Shown: piece after piece, positions 38,504 through 49,762 of the stretch
How the letters are laid out: each line of letters starts with the position of its first letter
Position numbering within the stretch: position 1 is the stretch's first letter
NCBI RefSeq assembly: GCF_902148845.1
Contig: NC_043754.1
Span: 21,050,931-21,114,930 of the forward strand
Reading direction: 5' to 3'
Length of the DNA stretch: 64,000 nt
From: Salarias fasciatus
Taxonomy: Eukaryota > Chordata > Actinopteri > Blenniiformes > Blenniidae
Made by a program: the position numbers and the translations under genes
The notes under the pieces: generated by a model
Seen by the model: the letters and a program-made list of their open reading frames with translations, nothing else
The model's database searches: none
What the model was told of the DNA's origin: nothing

Positions 38504-39706
38504 ATGTCTGATATGCCAGGCATAAAGTGGGAAGACTTGCTCAGGCTGGGTAAGTCTGCTAAACACACACTGCTGCTCACACACTTGGAGTTTTTCATCG
38601 TGAGTCTGCAGCAGAACGTCGTCTGAGCTGACACTGAATCAGACTGCTGCTTCGGCTTGAGCTCAAATCCCAATCAAGAACTTACCCAAGAAAAAGAAAT
38701 ACCATCTGATCCTGGAAGTTTGCTCAAAGCTGAAATTTAAATGTCTTTACAATTGATGGTGATGACATTGATTGATGTCTTGTGGGCAGATTAGGAACGT
38801 TGTAGCGTGACTTCTGTGTTTGATGGTGCAGGAGGGGAAGAGGAAGAAGAGGAAGAAGAAGCGTGTCCGGAGATCCGGATTGTCCTCCTCGGGGATCTTG
38901 GGACTGGGAAGAGTGCTTCGGGAAACACCATCTTAGGAAGAGCAGCCTTCCACTCAGCATCATCTCCATCGGCGGTGACCTTGACGTGCCAGCGAGAGGC
39001 TGGGCACTTCCTCAGCCAGCAGCTGGTGGTGGTGGACACGCCCGGCGCGCTGGACCCCAGCAGCCAGGAGGCGGACCGCTGCGTCAGCTTGGCGGGACCC
39101 GGCCCCCATGTCTTCATGCTGGTCCTGGAGCCCCGGAGGTTCACAGAAGAAGACAAGAGGAAGGCGGAGTCCCTCCTGAGGGCCTTTGGAGAAGAAGCCT
39201 TTCATTACACCATGGTGCTGTTCACCCACGGAGACCAGCTGAGGGCCCGAGGAGTCTCCATCCAGACCTTCGTCAGCCAGAGCGCCGTGCTGCGTGGCTT
39301 CCTGCGTAAGTGTGGAGGAAGATTCCACGTCCTCAACAACATGAGCTTCTCTCGCGCTCAGGTCCGAAACCTGCTGAGGAAGATCCGCTGGATGATACAG
39401 AGCAACGGAGGAGCCTTCTCCATCAGCAGCATGCCAAGAGGGGGCCGAGCCGTCTCCACAGGCGATCCCGAAGAAGACCGAAGACGAGAGATACGAGTGA
39501 TTCGAGTGAGACGAGAGGCACCGGTCTACAACATCCACCTGACCCGGAACATCCACATTCATAATCCGCCTCCGGAGAGACGAGGACGGAGTGCCGTGCC
39601 CTGGGCCGCCCTCGGAGGAGTTCTGGGAATGCAGTTTGGTCCTGCAGGAGTCGCGGCGGGATCTGTGATCGGAAACATGATCGGCCTGCTGGATGATAGA
39701 CTTTAG
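38504..39706 (+). CDS. AIG1/GIMAP-type GTPase with glycine-rich hydrophobic tail
   Basis: Two exons, 38504-38549 and 38832-39706, give 306 residues. The G domain shows the P loop GDLGTGKS (residues 36-43) followed by ASGNTILG, the G3 motif DTPG (84-87), and THGDQL (from 147) in place of NKxD, as in GIMAPs. CGGRFHVLNN at the G5 position completes the signature. GIMAPs are immune-associated GTPases of lymphocyte membranes. The N terminus has eight Glu in a row. The C terminus ends in a Gly/Ala-rich hydrophobic stretch (ALGGVLGMQFGPAGVAAGSVIG) that could insert in a membrane or pack as a glycine zipper. The start comes from an ATG with a good donor whose phase fits the acceptor at 38831. An ISRE-like box lies upstream and an AATAAA follows at about 40152. 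Exact orthology is not known. Confidence 0.85.
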
Positions 39707-39847
39707 TAAGAACAACAGTTTACAAGAATCAAGCCCCGATCGACTGACGTGAGATCCAGTTGGTAGTACGATCCCATCTGAGTGTGGACCACGATCATCC
39801 AACCTCCAGCCGACGTCCATCCATTTCAGCAGGAACGACGAGATCTA

Positions 39848-40065
39848 TGACCGCTCTGTTCCAGATGTGTCAGCTCTGTTCCAGATGTATAAGCTCTGTA
39901 TTAGATCTATGACCGCTCTGTTCCAGATGTGTAAGCTCTGTTCCAGATGTGTAAGCTCTGTATTAGATCTATGACCACCCTGTTCCAGATGTGTAAGCTC
40001 TGTTCCAGATGTGTAAGCTCTGTTCCAGATGTGTAAGCTCTGTTCCAGATGTGTTGGCTCTATGG
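39848..40065 (+). repeat. Minisatellite with 'ctctgttccagatgtgtaag' units
   Basis: About nine 20-base units are interspersed with 'attagatctatgaccg' segments. Sequence is shared with the repeat in chm intron 1. Confidence 0.9.
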
Positions 40066-40276
40066 ACACACATTTCTACCTCTGTGTCATAATTCTTATC
40101 ACTAATTCTTATCAGTAATTCTTATTAATTGAAGTGACTCATTTGCAAATGAATAAAACCTAAACATGAAACTACATCAGTGTTGTGGCAGTGCGTGAGC
40201 CCCGGTGTGTGTGTGTGTGTGTGATGAGTTCAGGTGTCTCCCGGTGACATTTAATCAGCTCTTTAAAGGTTAATTT

Positions 40277-40310
<34 letters not shown>

Positions 40311-40605
40311 GCCGGCCATCAGCTAAATGAAGCTTCTTCGCATTAAAATGTCGCCAGTTTGTCATGGAAGCTGGAAAATGAAGCTCCGGTCAGCAGCAGA
40401 GAGCGCTCAACGACCAAACACATAGACAAATCGAGAAGAGTGTCTCAAACAAGAAATGAAAATGAACACATTCAGCTGAAATGTACATGTCCAGTTCACC
40501 TGATTGATTTCTGCTCATCAGGACCAGAGGATGGACTCATAAACGTTTAATTCATCTCCTCGTCCAATAGTAGGCCTGTCCGTCTGTGGTCCAGACATCT
40601 GATTG

Positions 40606-40610
<5 letters not shown>

Positions 40611-40667
<57 letters not shown>
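40611..40667 (+). repeat. (GA)n microsatellite in the dach2 5' region
   Basis: About 28 GA units lie roughly 60 bases upstream of the dach2 start codon. Confidence 0.95.
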
Positions 40668-40670
<3 letters not shown>

Positions 40671-40724
40671 AGTAAAAGCTCAGCAGACATTGAAGAAAGA
40701 AGAAGTGACTTTTCTTCCTCGGAC

Positions 40725-42031
40725 ATGGCAGCCTCCCTCCCCCGGACCGGGCCCGGACCCGGGCCCCTCCTCCGGCCGGAGCCGCCGTGCAGCGCCCCTC
40801 CAGAGGCCCCCCTCCCGCAGGCGGAGTGCCGGATGGTGGAGGTCCGCGGGCGGCAGGTGGCGTCGTTCCGCTCGGGCGGCTCGGAGCTGCTGTGCCTGCC
40901 GCAGGTGTTCCAGCTGTTCCTGCAGCACCTGGTGGGGGGGCTGCACACCGTCTACACCAAGCTGAAGCGGCTGCGGCTCAGCCCGGTGGTCTGCACCGTG
41001 GAGCAGGTCCGCGTGCTGCGGGGCCTCGGGGCCATCCAGCCCGGGGTCAACCGCTGCAAGCTCATCAGCAGGGCCGACTTCGAGACGCTGTACCGGGACT
41101 GCACGAGCGCCAGGTGAGACCCGGGGCCGGGGCCGGGGCCGGGGCCGGGGCCGGGGCCGGGGCCGGGGGGAGACCCGAGACCACAGTAGAGCGGGGAGCG
41201 TAGAGGAGAGAGGAAGAAGGACAAAACCATTAGAACTGAAAAACAAAAATATATTTATCAAATTCAATTAAAAAAAAAATCTTCAATTATAAATTACATT
41301 GAACTTAACACTTATTTATTAAAAAAAACGTCAACAACAAAAAAATCCTCATTAAAATCATTTAAACAAAAAAACAAACAATTCAAGCAAAAGCATGTGA
41401 ACTCTGACAATTTGAAGAACACACATTGAAGGAAAATATATAGGGAATATAAAGCATTCAATCAGAAAAAAAATTAAAATTAAAAATAAATAATGTGTAA
41501 AAATATTTTTAATTATTTGATATTCCGAAAGAAGAGCCAAAAAATCACGTAAATCTCACTGAAATACATTTAAGATCAAATCCTGAAGAATACATACATT
41601 TTTATGATGCTCAGGAGGTGGAATAATAACAAGTCAGAAATTATTATAATAGGTCAGAGAAGAGTCAGAAACACAAATCTTCTTAATCTGAAACTATAAT
41701 TCAGAAAATTAAACAAATCTGAAGTAACAAAATATTATTTTACAATAAGAACAACTGAAAGACTGAATTCACGGTAGCAGAGCCTCTCCAAATGAACTAT
41801 GATTTTTATTCACATTTTCTGTAACTTTTCTGGAGCCTCTTACTATGAGAAACCTGCTCTAAGAATGATTCTAAATTTAAATAAAGCTTGAAGTATTAAT
41901 CTTAACATAAAGCTGTAAAAAAAAAAAAAACACCCTACGAAAGATTTATAGAGTGTGTGTTCTAGCGTGAAGGTTGACCACACACATCAGATTAGGTCAT
42001 GATATGAGACTGATGACTGACTGACTGAGAG

Positions 42032-42117
<86 letters not shown>

Positions 42118-42197
42118 CGTGTGCGCGTGCGCGTGCGTGTGTCTGTACACAGACTTCATAAAACACCTCTTGTTTCAGTTTAATTAAAGGTGGAAAC

Positions 42198-42235
<38 letters not shown>

Positions 42236-45200
42236 TCCTGAGGAATTTAATTTACTGGGCGGGCTCTTTTGGATCAGTCAGTCAAACCGTGACCTCTGTG
42301 TGTGTGTGGGGGGGGGGGGGGGGGTTACCATGGCAACATGGGCTTTTGAACACATGTCGTCTGATCAGGATTGTTCTGTTTCTTTCTATTTATTTTCAAA
42401 TCAAATTTGTATTTCGAGCCACTTCAGAATGACCACTGCAACCAAACGCTACACATAAATAGCAATTTCTTTATTTTATTTCGGAGTCATTTCTTTGTTC
42501 CAAAAGACGTTGATTTCTCAGCATTTATTTATGTACGGCTGACAGCTTGTAAGGCAGATTATGTGAGATAAGAGAAGAATGATCACAGATGTTCACAGAT
42601 GAGGAGCACGTCTGTAAATACTGAAGTTTAACAACACTCAGAGTAAAGTGATGCATTCTGGGAAGCCTCCGTGGGACTGTTGGTTTGAGTGCTCCTTTGA
42701 AGCTTGAGAGCAGAATCAGGGATGTTACGTTCCCAATACTACGATGATCTGGTTTCTCTCTCTCCCTTAAAGTAGAAACTTCAACCTGTGCTGGTAAAGC
42801 TGGGACTGAGGTTACCTGGAGGCCCTGTGGGGGCTGAGCCTGGCTGAGTCTGCTGTTTCTCATGGAATCAGTCATTTAAAATAGGAGATTTTCTTTTTTT
42901 TTTTTCCAGAGGACTTTTTAAAAGTGATTGACTGGTAAGAAGAGGTCAAGAGCTGTGGCTCCCTGTTTCGGCTTCTGAACGAGGCAGTAGTGTTTCTACT
43001 GGAAGGCAGGACCGTCTCTCCTTCAGAGACTCCATGAGGTAGATTTTTTCTTTTTTTTGAAAAGGTCCCTAATCAGGATGAAGTGAAGAATGGCAACAAT
43101 ATGAGAGCGAGAGCTTTTGTGGTTCTAATAGAGGCTCAGAGCAATCTATAAACTGGCCGATGGAGAACTTTGCAGTGGAGTTTAATGTGTTTGATTCTAT
43201 TGGAAATTCAAAGAGAAGCTCTATGTCACTGTTAGATCAATACTGTATTTGTTCCAACCATTGTCACCAATCACTGAAAATGATCACAAAAAAAGGTGGG
43301 AAGCTCTTTGGGCACCCATGTAAAAATGAGCTTGTCTTTATTTATTCCAGTTATATAATGAATCTCTCTCTCTAAGCGGTTGGTTTTGGTTGTTGTGGGC
43401 TGTTTCTTGGTGTGTGTAGGCCTGGTGATAGGCTTTTGGGTATGTTTTTGGTTTCATAGTGTGTGTTAGTGTGTTTTCCAGCAGTATGGAGTTCATGTTT
43501 AAAAAAGGTTTGTGAGCAGAAGAGGGCAGCTGAGAGTTCAGCGGTGATTAATGAAACCTTTGTTCATTTTCCTCCCTCTCACTGCTGTCAGAGACAACCT
43601 GTCTCTCTAACATTACCCCATTTATAAGTGATGACATTCTGGAGAGAGAGCCTTCAAGGCCCGGAAAACTAGTTTCTACCATTAAAACAGCTGCCTTCAG
43701 GTCTGCTTGGTCACATGGGACATGATCAAGAACAGAAGAGCAAAGACCTGAACCTGGAGTTCAGAGTCCGAGTGAGTCTCTAAATGTGATTCCATGTGAC
43801 ACCTGAAAATATGAACTGGGAAGGAGTGAAAAGAAAAATGAGCTTGAAAACACCTGATTCTGATTAAAATGATGATTCCAATATGAATTTATTTCTGAAT
43901 CAAAAATCGTCATGTTACCATTAGCAGTGTGTGTGTGTGTGGCAGCTTCACTCAGTGTGTTCCTCTCTCCATCGCAGCTCTCGACCTGGTCGACCTCCAA
44001 AGCGCTCTCTGGGCGTGGCCAACATGACGGACGGCTCCAGGCTCCTCCCACACAGACTGCTAAGCCCCGCCCTGCTGTCTCAGACAGGTGCGTAAAACAA
44101 GGCGATTTATGAATAGAAATGAAGGATCAGTTTCAACAGCAGAAAGTGTTTTATTTTGGAAATCTCCTAATGTGACCCACTGCTTGAGGTGAGACTCCAA
44201 TCTGTCAGTCAGTTTGACGTTGGCTAATTAGGCGCGCTAATTATATTTCTGACCAAAGAGTGACTCCACAGGAGAACTGAAACACTTGGTGTGATTAGTC
44301 TGAGCTGCCTGACAGACCGTGCTCAGGGTATAGGGTTAGGCACTTTGGACTTCCCACCTGTGCAGTGAACATTTGGTTTCATGATTTACCTGAGCAGCAG
44401 CCACCAGCTTGCTTCTCTGATTCTAAATAACTTTGGTCTTGTTTTTCTGAAAAGTCAATTGTAAATAACAGTAGTGGTGCTTTTTTTTTCTCGGCTCATT
44501 CTCTTCACTTTATAGATGCTTCTTGTAGGGAATATCATCAGGAAACACTCAATTAACAACCATTTTTATGCAGACGATACACAAATCTACTGATCTATGA
44601 AACCGGCCAACTGGTCAAACTAGAAGCCTGTCTTAAATCGAGTTTCTTTCCATCTCCTGCTGTTCATGTTGTTAATTTTTAGATGACTGTTATTGGTGTT
44701 GTATATAGATAAAATTGTGAATCCCTGAGAGCCCGCCATGTTCTCACCACGTTCCAGGGCGCTCGTTAACAGCTTTTCTGGTTCCAGGCTTCCTTGTTAG
44801 CAGCTTCCCTCATTACCTGTCATCAGTTAATTAGAGGAGCAATCAGAGCTCCAGCGGCTGCAGGGAGAGCCAAGTGGGCGAGAGACGGCAGCCATCACTG
44901 GAGACCGCCGACTTATCCATTAATTATCCAGAACACACCGCAGGACAAGCAGCACCTCCTCCTACACCTCCCTCCGGACCTCCTGAAGCAAAACAGAAGA
45001 GCCCCGCCCACATTCTTCAAGAGGCGGAACCTTTTTAATCAGGTCCTCCTGCTCCTCCTCAGGTCTGACCGCGGTGTCCGAAGCCCTGAAGCTGCAGAAG
45101 ATCAGGATGATGATGAGTTTCCAGGGTGACCAGGAGAACCACGACACAGGTTTGATTCCTCACAGTCAGAAAGGCTCATAGGTCACTGACCCAGACGCTG

Positions 45201-46695
45201 ACTCCTCCTACTCCTCCTGTGGTCCTCTCAGCAGGAGGGAGTGAAGCATCCTGGGAGAAGGAGCGTCTCCTTCCTTCTCACTCCTCTGCTGTAGCGCCCC
45301 CTGCTGGTTCGGCATCTCTACACCTCAACACTATGCATCAGCGCGGCTCTCTATTGGCTAACCGTGAGTTGAAGCTGTGCTCCGATTGGACAGCGTGTCA
45401 CCGCTTTCCCAGCATCAGCCTGTAGCGCCATGCAGCTGCCTTTCTGTGTCCGCACCTCCTCAGGTCTGTCAGAACTTCCTTTTATGGTCCTGCCACACCC
45501 CATCCTTCCCATTGGCCTGCCTCCAGCCAGCGTTGCCATGGCGATGAACCAGATGACACAGCTCCGTGGTTTATCAAACATGGCCGCCGTGTCGCAGACA
45601 GAAGACAGCAGCAAGGTATCTAACAGGACTAAAAACAGTCAGTCAATCAGGCCGATGCCAGAAAAAGCAGCTCCACTGCTGATGCTAAACTCTGCTGCTA
45701 ACATGTGTTTAGGCATCTCCTCCAGGAATCCCCTCCTACTCTCTGTCACTCAGTGAGGAGGAGCTCCGCCCCCAGGAGCTAACCAGCCAATCACCATCCA
45801 GAGAATCATCATCCCCCTCAGCATCACCTCCAATCCTGACAACACACACGCCAGAGCTGGGTCAGTGCACACACACACAAACACACGAGAATATTCCATA
45901 TATTTTGTCTTTATCTTTTTGTTCCTGTCCCTCTGTTCCATGTTTGCGCTGTTCTCCCCTGTCCTGTTATACCTGTAGACGACGGCCTGTTGCCCCTCCC
46001 CCTTTTCAAACCGACCTATGAGAAGCTCGCACTCGCCGCTCCTCCGCTGTCCAACAGCCACACGCACAGCGCCTTTGCTCCGCTCCTATTGGCCGAGGGG
46101 CTGTCGTCCACAGAAACGCTGCTGACTAACATCCAGGTGAGAAAACTACCTGCGGCTGAGCAACATCAACCTCTGTCACCATGGCGACAGCCGCTAAGAG
46201 TGCGTGCATTTCAGGGTCTCCTGAAGGTGGCAGCAGAGAGCGCTCGCTGTCAGCACACACACAGCCAGCAGGAGAGGAAAGAGTTAAAACTGGAACTGGA
46301 GAGAGAGAGGGACGCCCGGCAGAACCTGCAGAGACACCTGAGCTCCCAGCTGCACGCCACAGGTGAGGGAGGTGGAGGCGGAGGGGGGGCTGATGGGAGG
46401 CAGGTGATGAGGTCACACATCACACGTGTGTCTCCTCCTCAGCGTCCATCCAGAAGAGGCTGAGGAAGGAGAAGAGGTTGAAGAGGAGGCTGCAGGAAGC
46501 GCTGGACTTTGAGTGGAGGAGGCGAGAGGAGGTGCAGCGAGCGTTGAAACACTGCGACACTCTGACAGGTGAGACAGAACTAATCTCCGGCCATGGTGGT
46601 CCAGAGATAATACACTGAGGGAACTATTTGGGGTGTCTTTCTCTTCAGGTGCAGTGAGTCCTGAAAGTCCACATGGGAACAAACAGGAAATCTGA
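40725..46695 (+). CDS. dach2: Dachshund-family transcription cofactor, probably dach2
   Basis: Nuclear cofactor of the Pax-Eya-Six-Dach network in eye, muscle and limb development. Exons: 40725-41113, 43978-44087, 45063-45149, 45232-45363, 45464-45615, 45713-45860, 45979-46136, 46215-46362, 46443-46568, and probably 46649-46695. Phases close to 498 residues. The first exon encodes the Ski/Dach DNA-binding box (residues about 36-128) with LVGGLHTVYTKLKRL, VVCTVEQVRVLRGLGAIQPG and NRCKLISRADFETLY. SSRPGRPPKR follows in exon 2. Exons 5-9 give ELPFMVLPHPILPIGLPPAS, LSSTETLLTNIQGLLKVA and a C-terminal coiled coil (KRLRKEKRLKRRLQEALDFE). The adjacent chm gene favours dach2, since CHM and DACH2 are neighbours in human. 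The last exon ends early (SPESPHGNKQEI) and is the weakest part. Confidence 0.92.
41121..41170 (+). repeat. (GGGGCC)7 hexanucleotide tract, dach2 intron 1
   Basis: Seven perfect GGGGCC units at 41123-41164 are followed by six G. The tract begins about nine bases after the exon 1 donor (GT at 41114), so it is transcribed in the sense G-rich orientation. Confidence 0.95.
41171..43977. other. dach2 intron 1
   Basis: The first 750 bases after the GC tract are strongly AT-rich. A (GT)n of about 45 units spans 42029-42140, a (CA)n lies at 42200-42232, and a run of 17 G at 42308-42324. No exon or RNA gene was recognised. Confidence 0.6.
44515..44650 (+). mobile_element. L2/Maui LINE fragment in dach2 intron 2
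   Basis: The stretch with atcatcaggaaacactcaa and tatgcagacgatacacaa matches the reverse-transcriptase YADDTQ region of teleost L2. It closely resembles 4450-4560. Confidence 0.7.
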
Positions 46696-48049
46696 TAGTG
46701 ATTCCTCGTAATTTTAATTATCCTGAAGAAAAAAGTTTTCTGAAGCAGAGAAGACATGAAAGACTCAAACTCACCACCAGCCACCTGCACTGGGTGGAGC
46801 CATGTTGGACTCCAGCTGCCTGCTCTCGTCAAACTTTGCTTTGAATCTGACTTCCTGTTTATGTTGTGATGTCATAGAGGTGACTATCCAATCAGAAACA
46901 AGTTCCTTTGATGACCTGTTAGAGCAAACTAATTCACAGCCTAAAAAGTTGTAGTTAGCATGTAGGGCCACTAGTGGGAGCTGTTGGTTGTTTCTGTAAG
47001 GAAAGCATAGAGAACAATATCAACATTAATAAAGGGGAGTATGGACAGATGACCAAGTTCGATTACTGTGGCGGTGACTCTCAACTCTAAATCTACCAAG
47101 TCCAGGAGCAGGACCACGAAGAGGACCAGGAGAATATGGACCAAGGGTCATGACACTCTGGAGGAAAACGTTACTGTCCATCTACTGAGCATGTGCAGAA
47201 GAACCATTTTTGCCAGGTGTTGTGCTCATGTGCAGTTGCAGCGCTTCTGTCGGTTTCCATGGAGACAGATTTGGAGTGTTTCAGTGAGTGTTTTCAGTAA
47301 GTGTTTCAGTGTGAGGTCACAAGTGGGCGGCGGCTTGTTTAACGAGCTCTTAACGAGGCAGCTCTCTTTTTATGTGAAGTGTACAGTTTATGAGTTTTGA
47401 GTGATTTCTACTGTGTTGATACTAAAGTGTTGGACACTACTGATCATCAGCTTTTGTTGCAACAGACATTATTTTGCTTGTTAGCTTTTGTTTAGTGGCG
47501 TCATCGACAGAGAGCTGGTCTCGTTTATGTTTCCCACAAAAAATAAGAACCTGTTTTTAACCAATCAAAGCTTTTGTTGAATAGATAAAAAAGATTCATT
47601 AGGAGGATGATTTTTAAGAATGAATATATATGTTTTGACTCCTGACCTCACAGAGCTTCCCGTTTTCTGATTCGCCAGTTTCTTAAAGTTGGTCTTCTGT
47701 TTTGCTCCTGTGATTGGTTGGTTAAAAACAATAAAAATCATGTTGACTTTGAAAACTGGAGCCAAAGTCTTCCTGATTCCCGCTGGTTTTTTATCTACTA
47801 AATGAAAATGCGTTTTCATATATTTGCGTCGGTTTCTCCTGAAATGGTTCAGCCTCAGTTAACGACACGAAGTTGTTGCACACACAGCTTCAGCACTAAT
47901 GAGGTTAAGGAACAGCACGCCTCCATTGTTCAGCTGAGCCGTCACATTAAACTCTCCCCGTCCTCGAAAACACAAACATCAAAACTTCCTGTTTGATGTC
48001 CGTCCAACACAAACACACTTGTGGTGGGCGGGGCTCCGGACCTCATTAG

Positions 48050-48106
<57 letters not shown>

Positions 48107-48385
48107 GATTAAGCACCACTCATTAGCCTCGTTGCTAAGTTTGCATTGATGTGTCAAGTTGTTTATGACTACATTAGCATGTCGGCACTCTTTGAACTCC
48201 ACAGTGAAGCCCCGCCCACCTCCACCCCGTGGCGCCTCGGCAGTACATTAGAGTCCAGAAACAAACTGGGTCATCATGTTTTTATTGGCTGTTTTGTTGA
48301 TGCACAATCACAACTCTACAAGCGGGTTAACACAAATCACAATATCAATCTGATGGAGAAATAAACACGTAAACAAACAAGATCT
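46696..48385. other. Spacer between dach2 and ik (converging genes)
   Basis: No coding exon was recognised. A (CA)n of about 25 units lies at 48053-48103. dach2 3' UTR presumably occupies the left part. Confidence 0.45.
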
Positions 48386-49718
48386 TCAGTACTTTGGCCT
48401 TTTAATGTCCACCCTGGAAAAGAGAAAGATGAAGAGTGTTGACTTTGCATTTACACTTCTTGTTTTTAACTAGATCTGTGTCACTAAGTAAAGAGGCGAA
48501 CATAAGTGTTTGGGCACTCACCCGTCGGCCTCCATCTTCTTTCTCTTCTCGATGATCTGGAAAAGAAACAGTTCAGCTGATGCAAAGCACACACTTCAGC
48601 TTTATTCTCTTCATGTTTATTAGTTTGTTTCTCACCGCGCTGATCTTCTTCCACTGTCGGTCCAGCTCGGCCTTCTCGTTCGTCTCCTTAAAGCGCCGAG
48701 TCTTTCTGCCTTCAGACATCTTGATGCCGTATTGAAACGCAGCCCTGCGGGGACAATTTGCAACGTCACGCTCAGTCGCTGTTGACGGTTTAATCACAGC
48801 CATCTAAGGGTCTGCTGCCTGTCAGTCACTGCTGAGGGTTTTTATCATACTCTTCTGCCTGGCGGTTGCTGCTGAGGGGTTAATAAAACTTTGCTTCCTG
48901 TCAGTCACTGCTAAGGTATAATCAATGTACTACCTGTCAGTCACTGGTGAGGGTTTAATGATACACTCTGAATACTGAGGATAAATTTAACATACTTGGG
49001 CAAAGCCTCCTTGTTGTTCATGTAGTCTGAATACTCCTCCTGAGTATCGAAGTCCCAACGACCCAGTGGACCCTTCTTATTACCCTGCGACACACAGAGA
49101 TGGGTAAGTGATTACACACACACACACCGCAAAATGAGCAGCACTGCATGCTGGGAACTGGAGTTACCTGATCCATCTTGCTGTAGTCCACCTCCTCGTC
49201 ACTGTCCACAGCCAGGTCGTCCATTCTGCAGAGAGACAGAGGGAGTTTGGTTGCGTCACGCTACGCCCACTGGCCACACACCGAGGAGGGGCTGTGTGTC
49301 TTACGTGGCGGGGTAACACTCTGCGTAGGAGTTTGATCCTCCGAAGAAATCTCCCAGCTGCTCCTTGCCGGAGTCTCTCCTCCCAGGTCCAGTACATGTC
49401 GTTAAAGAAATACTGCAGTAATACAACTAAGACAGGAAGCCCCGCCCCCTCGCCCAATGACCAATGGCAGTGAAGGATATGGCTCCTGGTCCTGCCACTG
49501 GCTGCCTGCAGCGCCTGCAAACTTCTCATTGATCATCTTGATCTGCTCTCTGACTGAACTTGGGCCTGAAAAACACACAATCAATGAGTTTAAAACACTG
49601 CCTGTCCTGTACAGACATTTGACTCAAAACACAGAAATGAGACTTACCTGCATCAACCTCCATCACCTGAATGCACATACACAATTAACAAGGTTAGCGG
49701 GAGCTGGACTGAACTGTG

Positions 49719-49762
<44 letters not shown>

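Noticed and set aside
38960-39820. 286-codon minus-strand open frame across the GTPase exon
   Set aside because: It is antisense to the GIMAP-type frame, which carries all G motifs.
45430-45756. Independent ORF starting MQLPFCVRTSSG
   Set aside because: It is a read-in from intron to dach2 exon 5; the acceptor at 45463 and the phase fit the dach2 model.
46126-46463. Frames on both strands over dach2 exons 8-9
   Set aside because: They are shadows of the coiled-coil coding frame.
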